A stretch of DNA of 64,000 nucleotides. Source: Stomoxys calcitrans (taxonomy: Eukaryota; Arthropoda; Insecta; Diptera; Muscidae). A model generated the notes under the pieces. That model had not been told where the DNA came from. It made no database searches and saw only the letters and a list, made by a program, of their open reading frames with translations. The stretch is from positions 158,573,441 to 158,637,440 of the forward strand of contig NC_081553.1 in the NCBI RefSeq assembly GCF_963082655.1, in the 5' to 3' direction. Of this stretch, positions 1 to 12,200 are shown piece by piece. The stretch's first letter is position 1, and every line of letters starts with the position of its first letter. Position numbers and translations under genes: made by a program.

Positions 1-29
1 AATAAGAATAGGAAAGAATCTCTCCGAAC

Positions 30-1000
30 CATTTAATACCAAATGAGGTTTTAGACAAGGAGACTGCCTATCGTGTGATCTCTTTAATATCCTACTGGAG
101 AAGAACACATGCTACTCACCTATGCTGACGACATCGATATCATAGGTCGGTCACTGGAAGTAGTAACTGCAGCCTTTGGAAGAATCGAAAGAGAGTCAGT
201 GAAAATGGGTCTGGCAGTAAATGGAGATAAGACGAAATGGATGGTTTCAACTCCCAAAAAGCCTTGTACAACCGAGCAGATAATGAAAATGGAGAAAGTT
301 GGGAACTACAACTTTGAGACAGTCAGTAACTTTATCTACCTCGGCACCGCCGTAACCGAAACGAATGACACCAGTTATGAGATTAAGCGAAGAATAATAC
401 TGGCAAACAGATGCTACTTTGGACTAAGTAAGTAGTTTAGAAACAAGGCCACCTCTCGACAAACGAAGATTACACTATACAAGACACTGATACTACCCGT
501 GCTGTTTTATGATTCTGAAGCATGGGTACTTGTGAAAGCAGATGAGGCATTGCTTGGAGTATTTGAGAGAAAGAGTATTTGGAGAGAGATAGGCGACGTA
601 TGAACCACGAGCTGTATGACGACGATAGCATAGTTACACGCATCAAAATACAACGGCTGCGTTGGCTAGGTCATGTTATCAGAATGGATGAAGAAGCTCC
701 AGCAAAGAAGTCTTTTGATGGCAAACACGGTGGTACACGCAAACCGGGAAGACCAAAAGCCCGATAAAAAAAATCAGGTGGTGGGAGACAGCTCGAAACG
801 TGATGTCAGAGATTGTAAAATAGGTGTAGAAGATCGAGGCGTTTGGAACGCTATTCTACGTTCGGCTAAGGGGACAATTGTTCTGTCACAGCCAATTAAA
901 GTAAAGCCTGTACGCATTGATCGATTTGCATTTATAGAGCTGAATATATTATTAACTTCCACGGATTTTTTACAAAATTTGGTATAGAATGTTTAATTAC
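30..1000 (+). mobile_element. Degenerate LINE reverse transcriptase fragment
   Basis: Pieces of a non-LTR retrotransposon RT read in changing frames: a motif resembling FRQGDCLS.DLFNILLE before 105, then LLTYADDIDIIGRS (RT catalytic box, codons near 118), GLAVNGDKTKWMVST, FIYLGTAVTETNDTSYEIKR, a stop at 433-435, then RNKATSRQTKITLYKTLILP and, after a frameshift, RRRMNHELYDDDSIVTRIKI, LRWLGHVIRMDEEAPAK and GVWNAILRSAKG. About 25 residues between the FNILLE box and YADD are missing compared with the usual RT spacing. The copy is dead. The same family recurs at 1100-1240, 2010-2790 and 53974-55230. I cannot name the clade with confidence. Confidence 0.8.
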
Positions 1001-1099
1001 CAATGTTAACACCTATGCCAAAGTTGTATCATCAAAATGGTATCAAGACTAGATGTAGCATCCATATTTTGATAACGCCTATTTTACATTTACAGGGTG

Positions 1100-1240
1100 G
1101 ATCAAGATCAAGTTGTGGGAGACACCTCGAAACTTGGTGTCAGAGATTTTAGAATGAGCGCAGAAGATCGAGGCGCTTGGAACGCTATTCTACGTTCGGT
1201 TAGTGGAACAAATATTCTGTCATAGCCAATTAAAGAAGAA
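1100..1240 (+). mobile_element. Second copy of the same LINE 3' coding tail
   Basis: The stretch from GGTGGATCAAGATCAAG to TCATAGCCAATTAAAG repeats the 3' end of the fragment at 772-910, with the same words (gtgggagacanctcgaaac, cagagatt, gaagatcgaggcg, ttggaacgctattctacgttcgg). It is a separate, 5'-truncated or duplicated piece about 330 bp downstream of the first copy. Confidence 0.7.
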
Positions 1241-1596
1241 TAACAAATTAGCCTTGCTTCATTTACGTTAAATTTAAATTATTTTTTCAGTAACACAAGC
1301 GTACATCCTTGTAGATGAATGTGCATATCACACACATCCATAAACAATTCTTGACAACAGTTGCATATTATGTGGGGTTATTTCCTGCAAAAATTAGTTT
1401 TTTTCTTGTATGGTAAAAACTGAAAAAAAAAAAAAATAATAAATAGGACTTAAATCCCGAAAAGGAAATAAATCCGGATTCAGTGGCCAATGTAAACGTA
1501 CTTTAAACTTAAAGGGCTCATGTCTTCTGTTGTACCACCAAATGGCAAATGTTCGTTTTTCACCGTCGAAACCCCATTTTTTCGCGATAACTTTTT
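1241..1596. other. AT-rich spacer with no gene seen
   Basis: This stretch holds A-runs and no coding signal on either strand. From about 1545 it enters the repeat that is tandemly duplicated just downstream; the words ttcgtttttcaccgt and cgcgataactttttt recur at about 58619. Confidence 0.5.
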
Positions 1597-1870
1597 TAAA
1601 ACACTACATATATAACAATGATAAAATAATAAAAATTTTATTCAAATTTGACCATAAGTAATGGGGGAATGTCCTACTGAATGAAGTCAGCAAGTTGTTT
1701 TGCTTTAAAATCTATTATTAAAAAAAAAACAATTAAAACACTACATATATAACAATGATAAAATAATAAAAATTTTATTCAAATTTGACCATAAGTAATG
1801 GGGGAATGTCCTACTGAATGAAGTCAGCAAGTTGTTTTGCTTTAAAATCTATTATTAAAAAAAAAACAAT
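1597..1870. repeat. 137-bp tandem duplication (two units)
   Basis: Two adjacent units, 1597-1733 and 1734-1870, read the same from taaaacactacatatataac to the terminal A-run and caat, with no difference that I could see. Such identity indicates a recent local duplication or an assembly-level duplication. A diverged single copy of the same sequence family, with its left flank, is at about 58616-58765. Confidence 0.85.
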
Positions 1871-2009
1871 AGGCGATTTGGCATCACTTGTTCTTGGCCC
1901 ATAGTAATGCTAAAACAAAAATTTTCGAATAATTTTACTCGTTCACTTAATCGGTGATTCGGCCCCTGTTAAGTCCATCATAGACCAGATATTCACAAAT
2001 GGAAAAGAC

Positions 2010-2790
2010 CCGAGAAGGACGGGTCATTACTTATCATTTATTCGTTGACCACACAGAAGCTTTCGACAGCTATATACATTCAAAGGTGTTTCAAGCCTTG
2101 CTGATACACGTTCCTCAGTAGGAATAGGAAATAACCTCTCCGAACTGTTCAACACCAAATGAGGTTACAGACAGGGATAAAATTTATGGTGTTATCTTTT
2201 TAATATCATGGCGCACTCCTCACAAGAGACAACATGCTACTCACATACGCCGACGATGTCGATATTATGGGTCGAACCCCAGAAGCAGTAACTGCAGCCT
2301 TTGAGAAGATCAAAAGAGACGCAATAGAAGTTTGTCTGGCGTTAAATGAAGATAAGAGCAACGAAAGTTGGAAACTATAACTTTGAGATGTCCAATATTT
2401 TCATCTACCTTAGCACCGCCATAACCGAAACGAATGACACCAGTTTTGAAATGAGGCAAAGAATAATCTTGGAAATATATGGTACTTTGCATTAAGCATG
2501 CAGTTTAGAAACAAGGTCACCTATGACATACGGAAATTACACTATACAAGACATTGATGCTATCCGTGTAGTTATTTGGTTCCGAGGCATGGATGACCAA
2601 ATTCCGACGGAAAAATCATGTGGTGGAAGACATCTTGAAACTAGGTGTCAGAGATTGAAAAAGGAGCACTGATGATCTAGGTGCTTGGAAATATATTTTG
2701 AGTTCGGGTAATATGGCAATGTTGTGTCACAGAAGAAGCTGCACAGATGATCTAGGGGCTGTTGTGTCATAGCCAATTACAGTAAAGCAA
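2010..2790 (+). mobile_element. Degenerate LINE RT fragment, second copy
   Basis: The sequence follows the element at 30-1000: an RT-like stretch ending gttacagacaggg, then ACATGCTACTCACATACGCC (the YADD box, here YADDVDIMG), GCCTTTGAGAAGATC, a shortened KTK region, the TETNDTS segment near 2420, and the 3' tail from 2610 to 2785. Many indels and stops break every frame. Within the 3' tail the cagatgatctagg segment occurs twice (2650s and 2740s). It lies next to the last receptor exon. Confidence 0.75.
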
Positions 2791-3142
2791 TGGATTAATT
2801 TGTACATAATAACGATTAATCTTGATAAAAACGTTTTTATTTGTTCACTTTTGGAGACCCCCTTAAGAAAACAATATCCATTTAAAAATCATTCTATTCA
2901 TGTATTGATGAACAATAGCTTAGTACATAAAATATATCAAGAAACACTCCATACATTTATTTGCTGTAAACAAGTTCTATACATATCCTATAAAAAACTG
3001 AAAGATTAATAAAATTTTATAAAAACAACTTATAAATGCGACAAATACAGAAAATAACATTTCGCTATAACTGTGTTGTTCAATTTTAATCTAATTCGTG
3101 TATTTAAATTTTGAATGATGGCGTATTTGAATTAATAAAATG
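2791..3142. other. 3' flank of the receptor gene, AT-rich
   Basis: This is downstream of the receptor stop codon on the minus strand and probably holds its 3' UTR. No coding exon was seen. A minus-strand AATAAA (plus TTTATT at about 2837) is a possible polyadenylation signal, unproven. Confidence 0.35.
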
Positions 3143-3340
3143 CTATTGTGGAGGCCGACATCGACCTGCAGAATTTCCGGAGAAGTCAATATCCTTTTGT
3201 TCAATTATGGGAATGCGATCATCATAAAGGGTTGGAGCTTGAAGTATAATTCCTGCTGTTCCTGCTAATACAGCCAGTGTGAAAATCCATAAAAATAGTC
3301 GATCAAGGACCATAGCGACGTATTTCCAATCCTCTTTGAC
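3143..3340 (-). CDS. Nicotinic acetylcholine receptor alpha-type subunit, terminal exon with M4
   Basis: After the acceptor (CTTTGTAG before 3340) the exon reads [20 protein letters not shown], then [20 protein letters not shown], then a short hydrophilic tail ending CRPPQ and a TAG stop at 3143-3145. [20 protein letters not shown] is the strongly conserved pre-M4 and M4 start; M4 continues to about GIILQ. It is 65 codons plus stop and joins the 19220 exon in phase (DSTK|VKEDWK). The tail after LYDDRIPI is not one I can match to a named subunit. The 3' UTR runs into AT-rich sequence below 3143; I did not find a convincing polyadenylation signal close by. A degenerate LINE fragment ends about 350 bp further on. 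Confidence 0.92.
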   Translation of the reverse strand, partial: VKEDWKYVAMVLDRLFLWIFTLAVLAGTAGIILQAPTLYDDRIPIIEQKDIDFSGNSAGRCRPPQ

Positions 3341-3394
3341 CTACAAAGACACACAAAAATATGGTGTTAAGTTTATGTGATCAAAATTATTAAG

Positions 3395-4942
3395 TTAGGT
3401 TAGGTTGAAAAGCGGGTGCGGATATTAATCCGCCCCATGCCATTATGGACATACACCTAAGCTAGTAATCGGCTAGTTGTGCGCTCTAAAAACAAAAAAA
3501 TAACCTCGAAAAAAATTAAAGTTTAAGTTTTTTAGGAATTCCGTGCTACTAACAAAATCCTCAATTGTTTTCCTTACCACTTCCAAGATATATTCATTTA
3601 CAGGTAGTGTCAGTTGGCCAACAACAAAATATTGAGTGCACTATCTGTCAAAATCTGTGATTAGAGCAACCCTGATTTTGTGTATGGTACTAGTTCGCGC
3701 CATTCTTCGTTGTTTGCGTGTGTATAGTTCTTACCTATACTACACACATAACCAAGACTCTTTGACGGATAGTGCACTTCGCGAAAAAAATTATACTCAG
3801 CTGTTTCAGGTACACTACCTGGTAGTTATGTCATGACCACTCCCATAAGTTGGTTCATGTCTGGTATTTTGCCGCCTAAGTACATGTGTCTTTAAGCCGC
3901 GAATGCCGGGAAATGATATAGGAAATGCTCCAACGTCTCATCATGCCCTACACATGCCGCACCGGTTTTGCATAAGTGAGCTCGTAGTCCTATGTGTCCC
4001 GTTATGAAATTGAAAGCTATACTGACCTCCTTCTTACTTCTTTTCTGTAATAGCCTCGTCCTTTCATGATCCGCACCACCATCGTCCTACCGACTTTTTC
4101 GTTTGCGTCCACGCCCCTTACTCGGACTGCGTCGACCCGAAAAGCTTCGGGTCAACCAAGTTTATTGACGACAGTCCTCTGGCCTTCACTGCCAAATCGT
4201 CTGCCCTTTCATTCGCCCTTACTCCGTTATAGCCCGGCACCCAAACGATGTGGATTTTGCCATCTTCTGGAGAAGGTGTTAATCCCTTACACTGCAAGAC
4301 TGTTTGTGACATACCGTTCTGGTTGTTATTGCTCTTATGGCCATTTTACCGCCCGTGAAGATATTCACACTCGACGTCCTCGCGTTAGCAACCTCACGCA
4401 TTCTATAATCGTTGCCTCGATTATACCGCGATGGTATGAGCTGCTCCCATACCCAATCCATTCTCCCAACGCCTTAAGTCCCATAGCCACCTCGATTATA
4501 CCGCGATGGTATGAGCTGCTCCCATCCTCAATCCATTCTCCCAACGCCTTAAGTCTCATAGCCACCTCGATTATACCGCGATGGTATGAGCTGCTCCCAT
4601 CATCAATCCATTCCTCAATCCAGTGGCTGCCTCATGCTTAATCTGTATGCCAATGGGTCGGATATCTAGAATAGTCTACAGTGCCCTAGGGGGCGTAGTC
4701 CTCACCCCTCCGACTATACCCAGACAACATGGTCTCTGAACCTTTTGTATTGTCCTTACGTTGCGCTTTATCTCCATGGCAGTCCACAAAAATACTGAGG
4801 CGTAAGTAAGTATTGGTCAAATCACGCCAGTGGACTACCCTCGGACTCAGGCCCCATAGCGAGCCTGCTATATAGACGGACCATATAGAGCTCAACATCT
4901 GAGAGCATAGTTGGCTCGGAACCTTACCCCTAAGAAGTATTA
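3395..4942 (-). mobile_element. LINE 3' part with RNase H and zinc-finger tail (I/LOA-like)
   Basis: Read on the minus strand, the block holds late RT (WGLSPRVVHW, PILTYAS in frame pieces), an RNase H fragment (HIVWVPGYNGVRANERADDL at 4118-4312) and a degenerate tail like GLRAHL....C followed by the 3' end gttaggttaggttgaaaag. RNase H downstream of RT is found in the I, LOA and R1-related LINE groups; I infer LOA/I-like. Reading frames are broken. The block is the downstream half of the LINE at 5823-7480, separated from it by a mariner-like insertion, although some RT sequence around and after the YADD box is missing too. Confidence 0.75.
4415..4605. repeat. 75-bp tandem repeat, about 2.5 units, inside the LINE
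   Basis: Units start at 4415, 4490 and 4565 with cctcgattataccgcgatgg and differ by a few bases. The period of 75 is a multiple of three, so on the minus strand it repeats a 25-residue block containing LKALGEWI and GSSSYHRGIIE. The related LINE copy at 29850-29900 has the segment only once. Confidence 0.85.
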
Positions 4943-5821
4943 AAGGGTAATTTTTTAAGAGCTATAGGAAAGTTTTTAAAAAAAATCGCATTAAATTCAA
5001 AAAATTCATAAAATTTTTCTTTGAATCGATAGTATGGTCCATATAATTTAATGTTTTAAGATTATTTAATGCAAATGTTAACCGTGACTGCGCCACAAAT
5101 GGTCTATCCGATAAGTCCAATTTTGGCATACTCTTTACAACATTTCGGCCGGTATCTCACGAATAAATGTTTCAATGTTATCTTCCAATGCGTCAATTAA
5201 AGCGGGTTAGTCTGTATAGACATGCGCTTTAACATAGCCCCACAAGAAATTGTCTAAAGGCGTTAAATCGCACTATCTAGACGGCCAATCCTGACCGGTC
5301 CTGAACGTGAAATAAAATGTCCACCGAACTCGCCTCTCAATAGGTCCATTGTTACGCGTGCTGTGTGGCTTGTGGCACCGATTTGTTGAAGCCACATGTC
5401 ATGCGAATCAAGCTCTTTCATTTTGGGCAAAAAAAAAAAGAAGATATTATCTCACGATAGCGCTCATCATTCACAGCTACGTAACGCTTCGCATCATCTT
5501 TGAAGAAGTACGGTCCAATGATTCCACCAGTCCATAAACCGTACCAAACAGTGACTTTTTCTGGATGCATTGGTAGCTCTTGCAATGCTTCTGGCTGATC
5601 TTCATTCCAAAATTGACAATTCTTCGTCGTAAAATGGGAGAAGTGCGCTCTTTTAACAGAGCGCGCAAAATTGAATAATTTGTTGTTCGTTTGTAAGACG
5701 ATTCACGGTTAAATTATAGACCAAACTGAAGATGTTTGACAGCGAAAGAAAACGCGAAACGTGCGTGAGCTGTTTAAACCAGTGTTGCCAAAAAGATAAT
5801 AGCTAAAAAAATCACCCTTTT
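4943..5821 (-). mobile_element. Mariner/Tc1-superfamily element with broken transposase
   Basis: The ends are aagggtaattttttaag (4943) and the inverted aaaaaatcaccctttt (about 5821), next to TA. The minus strand between holds a decayed transposase: a start region, a piece like NEDQPEALQELPMHPEK, VWYGLWTGGIIGPYFFKDDAK, a helix reading LQQIGATSHTARVTMD, and GEFGGHFISR, with several stops and frameshifts. It belongs to the same family as the foldback copy at 39095-39691, which shares the end sequence and the GGIIGPYFFKD motif. It is inserted in a minus-strand LINE. Confidence 0.75.
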
Positions 5822-5822
5822 T

Positions 5823-7480
5823 AACTTCGGGTTCATATCCCTTCTCAGTCAACATCCGTAACAGGATATTTATGATGGTCACCCATAGTAGTGGCGATAA
5901 AACGCTCCCCTGTGGCGTGCCCTGTGCCACTTTCTCCATTATATTTATGTCATGGGACACATAATTTATCCACCCGCTCCTTAGCTTATGGTTTATCCAG
6001 TCTCTAAGCACCCGGTCCACCTGGTACTGGCCTAAGGTTTGGATCAGTGTGTCGGCCCGCACATTGTTTAAAGCCCCCTCGATGTCAATGCATACAGCCA
6101 TTGTGTTAGTCTTGGCATCGAAAGATTCTTCTATTTTATGCACATCCTCGTGAGCATTTCGCTGGATGTCCTCTTCTTTATCATGGTATCTACAATACGT
6201 TCTACAGTTTTGAGTAGATAGGACGTAAGGCTTATAGGTCTGTAGACGCTTGGTGGCGCATAACTTGTCTCGACGTGCTTGGGTATAAAAACCATCCTTT
6301 CCTCCTGCCATGCTTTCGGTGTGCATGCAAGTCCTAGGTAGGTTGTGAAAATAGTGGCCAGATGGGCGCCAGATAGTCGGCCTCTTTTTGTAGTAACACC
6401 GGAAATATTTCATCAGGTCCAGGTGACTTAAATGGTTTGAAGCCACTCAAGACTTTCTTGACCATAAATTCCGTTATAATAAGCCTTCGATCAGCCTCAT
6501 TATATAAGATTTCGGTGTCTCCGTGAGTCCCGTCGCAACGTATGGAAAATGGGTCTTCGTTAACAGCCACAACATGTCCTCCGTTGTCTCTGTTCTCACA
6601 CCCATGACGTCTACTAACGTTTCAGTTTGGACATGGGTTTTTGTTGGCGCCATTAACGCTACCGAACTGTTCGCAGAAAAGCTGCCAGGAGGCACGTTTT
6701 GCCGCTCTGGTAATTTTATTGTATTCCTTGAGCCGTGAGTAGTACACATCCCAGTAAACTTCCGCCTTTTTACGACGTGCTTTTTTTGTAAAGTCTGCGG
6801 ACCTGTTTCCCCAATGTTACGAATCTCCCTGGTCCTTCAGAGTTTTTCTTGGGGTGATTTCTATTCTCGAAGAGGAAAACTATCTTCGAAAGACCCACTA
6901 TTTCAGTCATAATACTGTCGACATTGTCGTCAATGTCTTCTATGCTTGGACAATCTAAATTATCTTATCCAAGTCTTTTTCTGATGAGTCCTCCGAATTT
7001 TGGCCCGTTGGTTTTAAACATGATGTAGCGATGATCTGAGAAGGAGTGCTTCTCGGGGACACTCTGATCCTGAACCTCATCGATCAGATTTTCCGAACAT
7101 ATCGTCACATCTAATATCACCTCCCTTATCCTATTAACAAAGGTAGCGGTATTCCCAACATTAAATGTTATTAGGTCGTTAGTATTAAAGAATTTTGCCA
7201 GGGCTTGGCGCCGCTTATTAATGTTGGTACTACCCAACGAAATGTGGTGAGAGTTCGGATCGCATTTCCTGTCTGTTTTGCTTTCCTCACCCACCGTTGC
7301 AGCTTCGACGTGGGTGGGACGGATTCTAAATCATGTAGAAAACACCCGATCAAATGACGTCGCCGTTTTGGTTGCATTTGTATCCTACGACCTACATTAA
7401 CAAGAAGTGTATGTGCAAAATTTCGAGCAGATGTCTGTAAACCTTCGCCTGCAATTGTGATTTCCACTTACGGACGCATA
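5823..7480 (-). mobile_element. LINE endonuclease and RT part (I/LOA-like), degenerate
   Basis: On the minus strand, from right to left: endonuclease pieces (SLGSTNINKRRQALAKF, TFVNRIREVILDVTIC, HSFSDHRYIMFKTN, the SDH triad motif), a spacer, then RT: FKPFKSPGPDEIFPVLLQ, a frameshifted middle, MAVCIDIEGALNNVRADTLI and VAQGTPQGSVLSPLLWVTI. The frame runs into the mariner-like element at 5821. Stops and frameshifts are frequent. The same family is at 28985-30385 and 35976-37480. The rightmost 90 bases merge into a dispersed tandem-type repeat. Confidence 0.8.
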
Positions 7481-7615
7481 TGGCTAGATCAATTTAGAAT
7501 GTCAGTACAATCAAGGATATATATATACTTTATAGTGTCGCAAATCGATACTTCGAAGTGTTATATACGGATTGACAAGTATACCCTCATGCTATGGGCG
7601 TGGGTATAAAAGTTA
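7385..7615 (-). repeat. Fragment of the tetrameric 'ataccctccacc' dispersed repeat
   Basis: The stretch holds the end motifs of a repeat seen many times in this window: a cluster like aatgtcagtacaatcaagga followed by tatatatatactttatag, then a tataccctcatgctatggg-type end and ggtataaaag. Confidence 0.6.
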
Positions 7616-7869
7616 TAGTAATATTTGTATAAAATATAGACAAAACCAACAAAGTATATCAAACTGGCTTACGCCCGTTTGCTTCGCTACCCCGATGCTG
7701 CACCCATAGTCAAGGTGAAATATATTCCAATTTTTAAAGCTATGGCTCAATCCTTAAAGAAAATACCATTTTGTACGTTTTAGAACCTAAACACACGAAT
7801 CTCATAAAAATCCTTCAGCCGATATATACTGTCAAGGTGTAACTGTATCCCAAATTTGAGAGCTTTGGC
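7616..7869. other. Short repeated sequence, no gene
   Basis: Two related pieces near 7715-7790 and 7825-7885 share gtcaaggtg....cccaaattt and ggctcaatcc. No coding signal was seen. Confidence 0.4.
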
Positions 7870-8160
7870 TCAATCCAAAATGTACGAATTTTTAACAGAA
7901 CAGTTAGTTTTCGGACCTCTAGCTCCATTTTTAACCAATATTGGTTCCAAATTGTACGAATTTTAAAAAGATCGCAGTCACCCATCATATTTTTCCTAGG
8001 GGTAGTTCCTAGTCTCGCAAGCTCGTCCGCTTTACAATTCCCTGTGATATTTCTATGGCCCGGCACCCAGAACAGGTCAATTTTGAACTGTCCAGCCATT
8101 TCGTTGAGAGATCTGCTACAGTCGAGGGCGGTTTTTGTGTTCATTTGTAAAACAACTCAA
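7870..8160 (-). mobile_element. LINE RNase H fragment
   Basis: The minus-strand frame includes LDCSRSLNEMAGQFKIDLFW then VPGHRNITGNCKADELARLG, the C-terminal part of a retrotransposon RNase H domain (VPGH.....N..AD.LA). It resembles the family at 37587-41600 and 60536-61130. Both ends are truncated. Confidence 0.75.
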
Positions 8161-9017
8161 CTGGTGTGAAAGGTTGAGAAATTTTTCAAAACAGCATAAG
8201 CAAAACGTGTCAGTGTAGACATGGCATTACTGTGAAATTGTTGTTGTAAAGATGCCTCAATTTTCTTTTTTAATTGTGGTCGATACTTGGGGCAGTAACT
8301 GGTCCATCGGCGGTGACATTTGGTTAAAGTGATGCTGAATTTTGTACTGCTTGCCAACACACTATTTATAGGCCGATCTCAAAAAGCCTTCAAAATGTGC
8401 TTGTCTTTACGAATATCTTAATTTTATAGTGATAGTTTTGGCGAATCAGATTCGGTATTTTGATAATTTTTTTCTTTTGCGCTCATTTTGATTTGCTCTC
8501 AAACTAGTTTTATCATTTCAACAGGTTATTGTTCGTGTCTGTCAATTGGTTTTAAATGACTTTTTTATTCATAAAATGTTACGCAAGCAAATTGAAAATT
8601 TAAGCAACTATAAATGTTGAATTTTGACCAATTTTTATAACGAGCCATCTTCGTTCTGCTTAAATGATACCCCTAATTTTTTATCCGAAGTTTATTAAAA
8701 TCGATCGAAATCCGTTTTTGATGGAAAAGACGTTCTTGTTTTGCTCAACGTCCGGTAAAAATGGCACCCAACTATTGCCGTATATATAATTTGCATCATG
8801 TCTTTATATTTCCAGAAGTTTTCCTAATTTATTGGAGATAAAATAAGAAGAGTTGGTAGAACTAGAAATCAGAAAAAAAAAAACGAAATGGTTTCGTTTG
8901 AAATAATTATTTTAAAATGTAAATAATTAATCTGGGTGATCTTTAAAGAAAAGTCTTTAAAGAAAATGTCATTAACCCATCAAATACGAATGGGTAGAAA
9001 ATATACCCAAAAACGAA
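8161..9017. other. No recognised gene; AT-rich
   Basis: A 67-codon minus-strand frame at 8157-8360 is not recognised and has no start context or homology that I can see. The remainder holds long A/T runs and no coding signal. Confidence 0.4.
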
Positions 9018-9254
9018 GCTGTCTTAGAAAAAAATCCAGCTGGAGCTAAAAAAAGGAATCCTAATGAAATTTGGATTGCCATAAAGTGGATGACTGACTG
9101 AATCTAGTTAAAAACAATTTTTCCCGTGATACAAGGTCATCTTTTGGTGAAAATTGGCTTGTCGAAAGTCGGCAATTTTTTACATCCAATAATATCCAAC
9201 AACATTTTTTTCTCAAAATTCTTATGATTGAGATTTGTGGAATCCGTTTAAGTG
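9018..9254 (+). repeat. Left copy of an inverted repeat pair flanking a LINE
   Basis: This stretch, read forward, aligns with the reverse complement of 13188-13402: shared words include aatgaaatttg, cataaagtgga, gaaaattggcttgtcg, tcggcaattttttat/c, ctcaaaattctta and ggaatccgttt. The copies are clearly diverged, at roughly three quarters identity by eye. Confidence 0.7.
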
Positions 9255-9289
9255 TCTTTTTCTATATTTAAAACATAAATTTATTTATT

Positions 9290-12200
9290 TATCTATGGAT
9301 TGGTAGGTTCTTAATAAATAAACTAGGTTACAATAAATAAAAAGTGGAACAAAACAGTGTTTACAAATAAAAAGTGTTAAAAAAAACAGCCGCATGTAAT
9401 TGAGAATTTAACAAAAAGCACAAATAAAGAATAAAAAAATTGCATAAGCCGTTTCATAAATGTAATCGTGTTTCGTGTGTTAGATTATTCCAAAGACTTA
9501 TGTTGCTAATATAAAATTGTCGTTCAGACATAAGACTCCGTCTTCTAAAAGGTATTAACTTTCTTCCTCTATCAGATTGGGCAAACCTCAGTCTCTCAAA
9601 TAAATATCTGGGTTTCTTTTCCACAATAATCTTATGTAAAAATATTAATGATCTGGTATTAAGAAGATTGTTGAAACTAAGTCCAAGTAGAGCATCTACA
9701 TATCGTGAAACATGCTGACTCCTTTTTAAACCATACACATAACGGACAATGCTGTTAAAAGCAACATTCAATTTTCGGAGGCTCGAAGAATCACAATTCG
9801 ACAAAAAAATTTCACAACCATATATCAAACCTGGAACTAGGAATGTTTTCGACAGAAGAATTCGAATATTCGAGGTGTAAAGGAGTATGTGATCCATAAA
9901 GCACGAAGCTTTTCATAAGTCTGCCCGGCTGCAATGTTAGCATGATCGGATCAGCTCAAAGAACTGTTAAAAACCACGCATAAATTCTTCGCACTAGATA
10001 CAATATCAATCCTCTGACCATTAATCTAAATATCCGGTTGTCGCATGTTGAAATTCTTGTTTTTGTGAACAACCAAACATTTAGACTTACTTGGATTTAA
10101 CAACAAACCCAGTCATAAACGCGATGTAGATCCGCATTAAGTTAACTTATGCAGTCGTCTACATTGTCCACAAAGTCGCTTTGACAAATCCGCACGTCAT
10201 CAGCATACATCATAATCTAACCGTGTGCTAGTTGACGAGGCAAGCCGTTCGCATATAATGAAAAAAGATGTGGACCTATAATCAAGCCTGGGTACGAACA
10301 AGAGGTTAGATAATATACTCCCTGCGCATATAGACTGCCGTCTATCGCTCAGATACGACATAATCAGACTCGTTGCCGTTGATGTGAAGTAAAAAAATTC
10401 CGTAGTTTCATTCACAAATTCAGGTGATCAACTGTGTCGAAAGCTTTGGAATGATCTAAAAGAACCACAAAGCCAATTTTGTTCTCATCAATGTCATTTC
10501 TGATCGATTCAGCCACTTCAACCAATGCAGTAATGGAACTATGATCAGAACGGAAGCCGGACTGTCTTTCTGACGACAGGGTCTCTTGGTGAAGATATAC
10601 CGACATCTGTCCATGAAGAATTTTCTCGAAAACCTTAGAGAGATAGGATACAATTGATATCGGCCGATAATCAATGTTTGATTTGGGAATGGGGATCATC
10701 TTTGCATGCTTTCAAGTAATATGATACACACTGAGGCTCAAAATTTAATTAAACGGGTACGTAAAGTACGGTAGGAGATATGGAAGTAACATTCGTACAA
10801 ATCTCGGATCAACTCCGTCCAAGCCAATTGCATTTGACTTAACACGCACAAAACTCTCATAAACTTCCTCATGGCTAACACATCTCAAAAGGACTACGGG
10901 CATCAAAAACGAAAGTCGGCCCATCATCATCATTGTAAAATTGCGTGTCCGTTTGTATATCGGGTATGCTTACGAGGGACCTGTTGAGTTCATCTAGATC
11001 CCTATGGTATCGAGTGTTTGACTTGGGTTTACCCACTCCGATGTCATGTATCACCTTCCACTTACTTTTCGAGCCCACTGCGCAATCATATCTTGAAGAA
11101 TAATACTCCATTTTAGCCGCATTAATAAAACTGTTAACTTTCCTCCTGGCTTCACGGAATTCTTCTTTCAGCTCTGGAGACTTGAAACGCTTCCATCTAC
11201 TGTAAGCAAAGTTCTTATCCCCGATAAGCGCCTTGATTCTTGAATTGAACCATGACTTTGTTTTGGCCGAAGCCCTTTTAATCCGTATAGGAACTGTTGC
11301 ATCATAGAGACGTAAAACGTTATCCGTCATGAAAGCCGTCTGCTGATCCACAGTTAAAAGTGTAAATATGTCATTCCAGTTCACCTGGTAGACCATAGCA
11401 ACTAAATGTTCATAATTCAAATTACCGTAGATCATAATTCAAATAAATCAGATCATGCTTAGAGAAGCATGGAACAAAAATCAGATCATACAATGATATC
11501 TTCAAAGAATTATTGACAAAGAACAAATCTAAGAGTGTATTGACGGTTGACGTGAAATGTGTGGGGTTTGTATTATTGGTGACGAATAGGCCAAGTGTCA
11601 ACATAGCATCAGTCAGAGTTGAATCTATAGTATGTTTGAGTTAAAGTCCCCAGTGATTATAACATCTGTATAACCCAGTGTGACGGACTCCAGTACAACC
11701 TGAAGCCCATGTATGTCAATCATATTATTCGGACGGTAGATACAACCAATAAAAACTTTTTCACGATTTGAAGATATTTCAACAAACACGTATCCTATCT
11801 GGTCCCCGAGTTCAGACTTTAAACGAATTCTAGCATTCAGGTTTCTTCTGACATAAATGGCAACACCACCTCCACGACTTCCCCTGTCAGATCTGAACAC
11901 AGTACATCCATTCAAGTTGACGAGACTGTCAACTATGGAAGGATTAAGCCATGTTTCCGAGAGGCATATAATATCAATGCCTGATCCTTCAAAAATATAT
12001 CTAAATTCATTAATCTTCCTTACCAGACATTGAGAATTTATGTGGCATATCTTTAAACCATTTCTTTGTCTAGCCAATATTCGAACCAAGTTTTTTGTTT
12101 TTTGATCAGGTAAAAAACATGAAAAATTAAAAATTCGGCAGAGCCCGGCCAGGTTCCGAACCTGGGCACACAGAGCAACAGCGAGAACCATTGCCGTTGT

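Noticed and set aside
4066..4641. 191-codon plus-strand frame
   Set aside because: It is antisense to the minus-strand LINE RNase H region and its 75-bp repeats.
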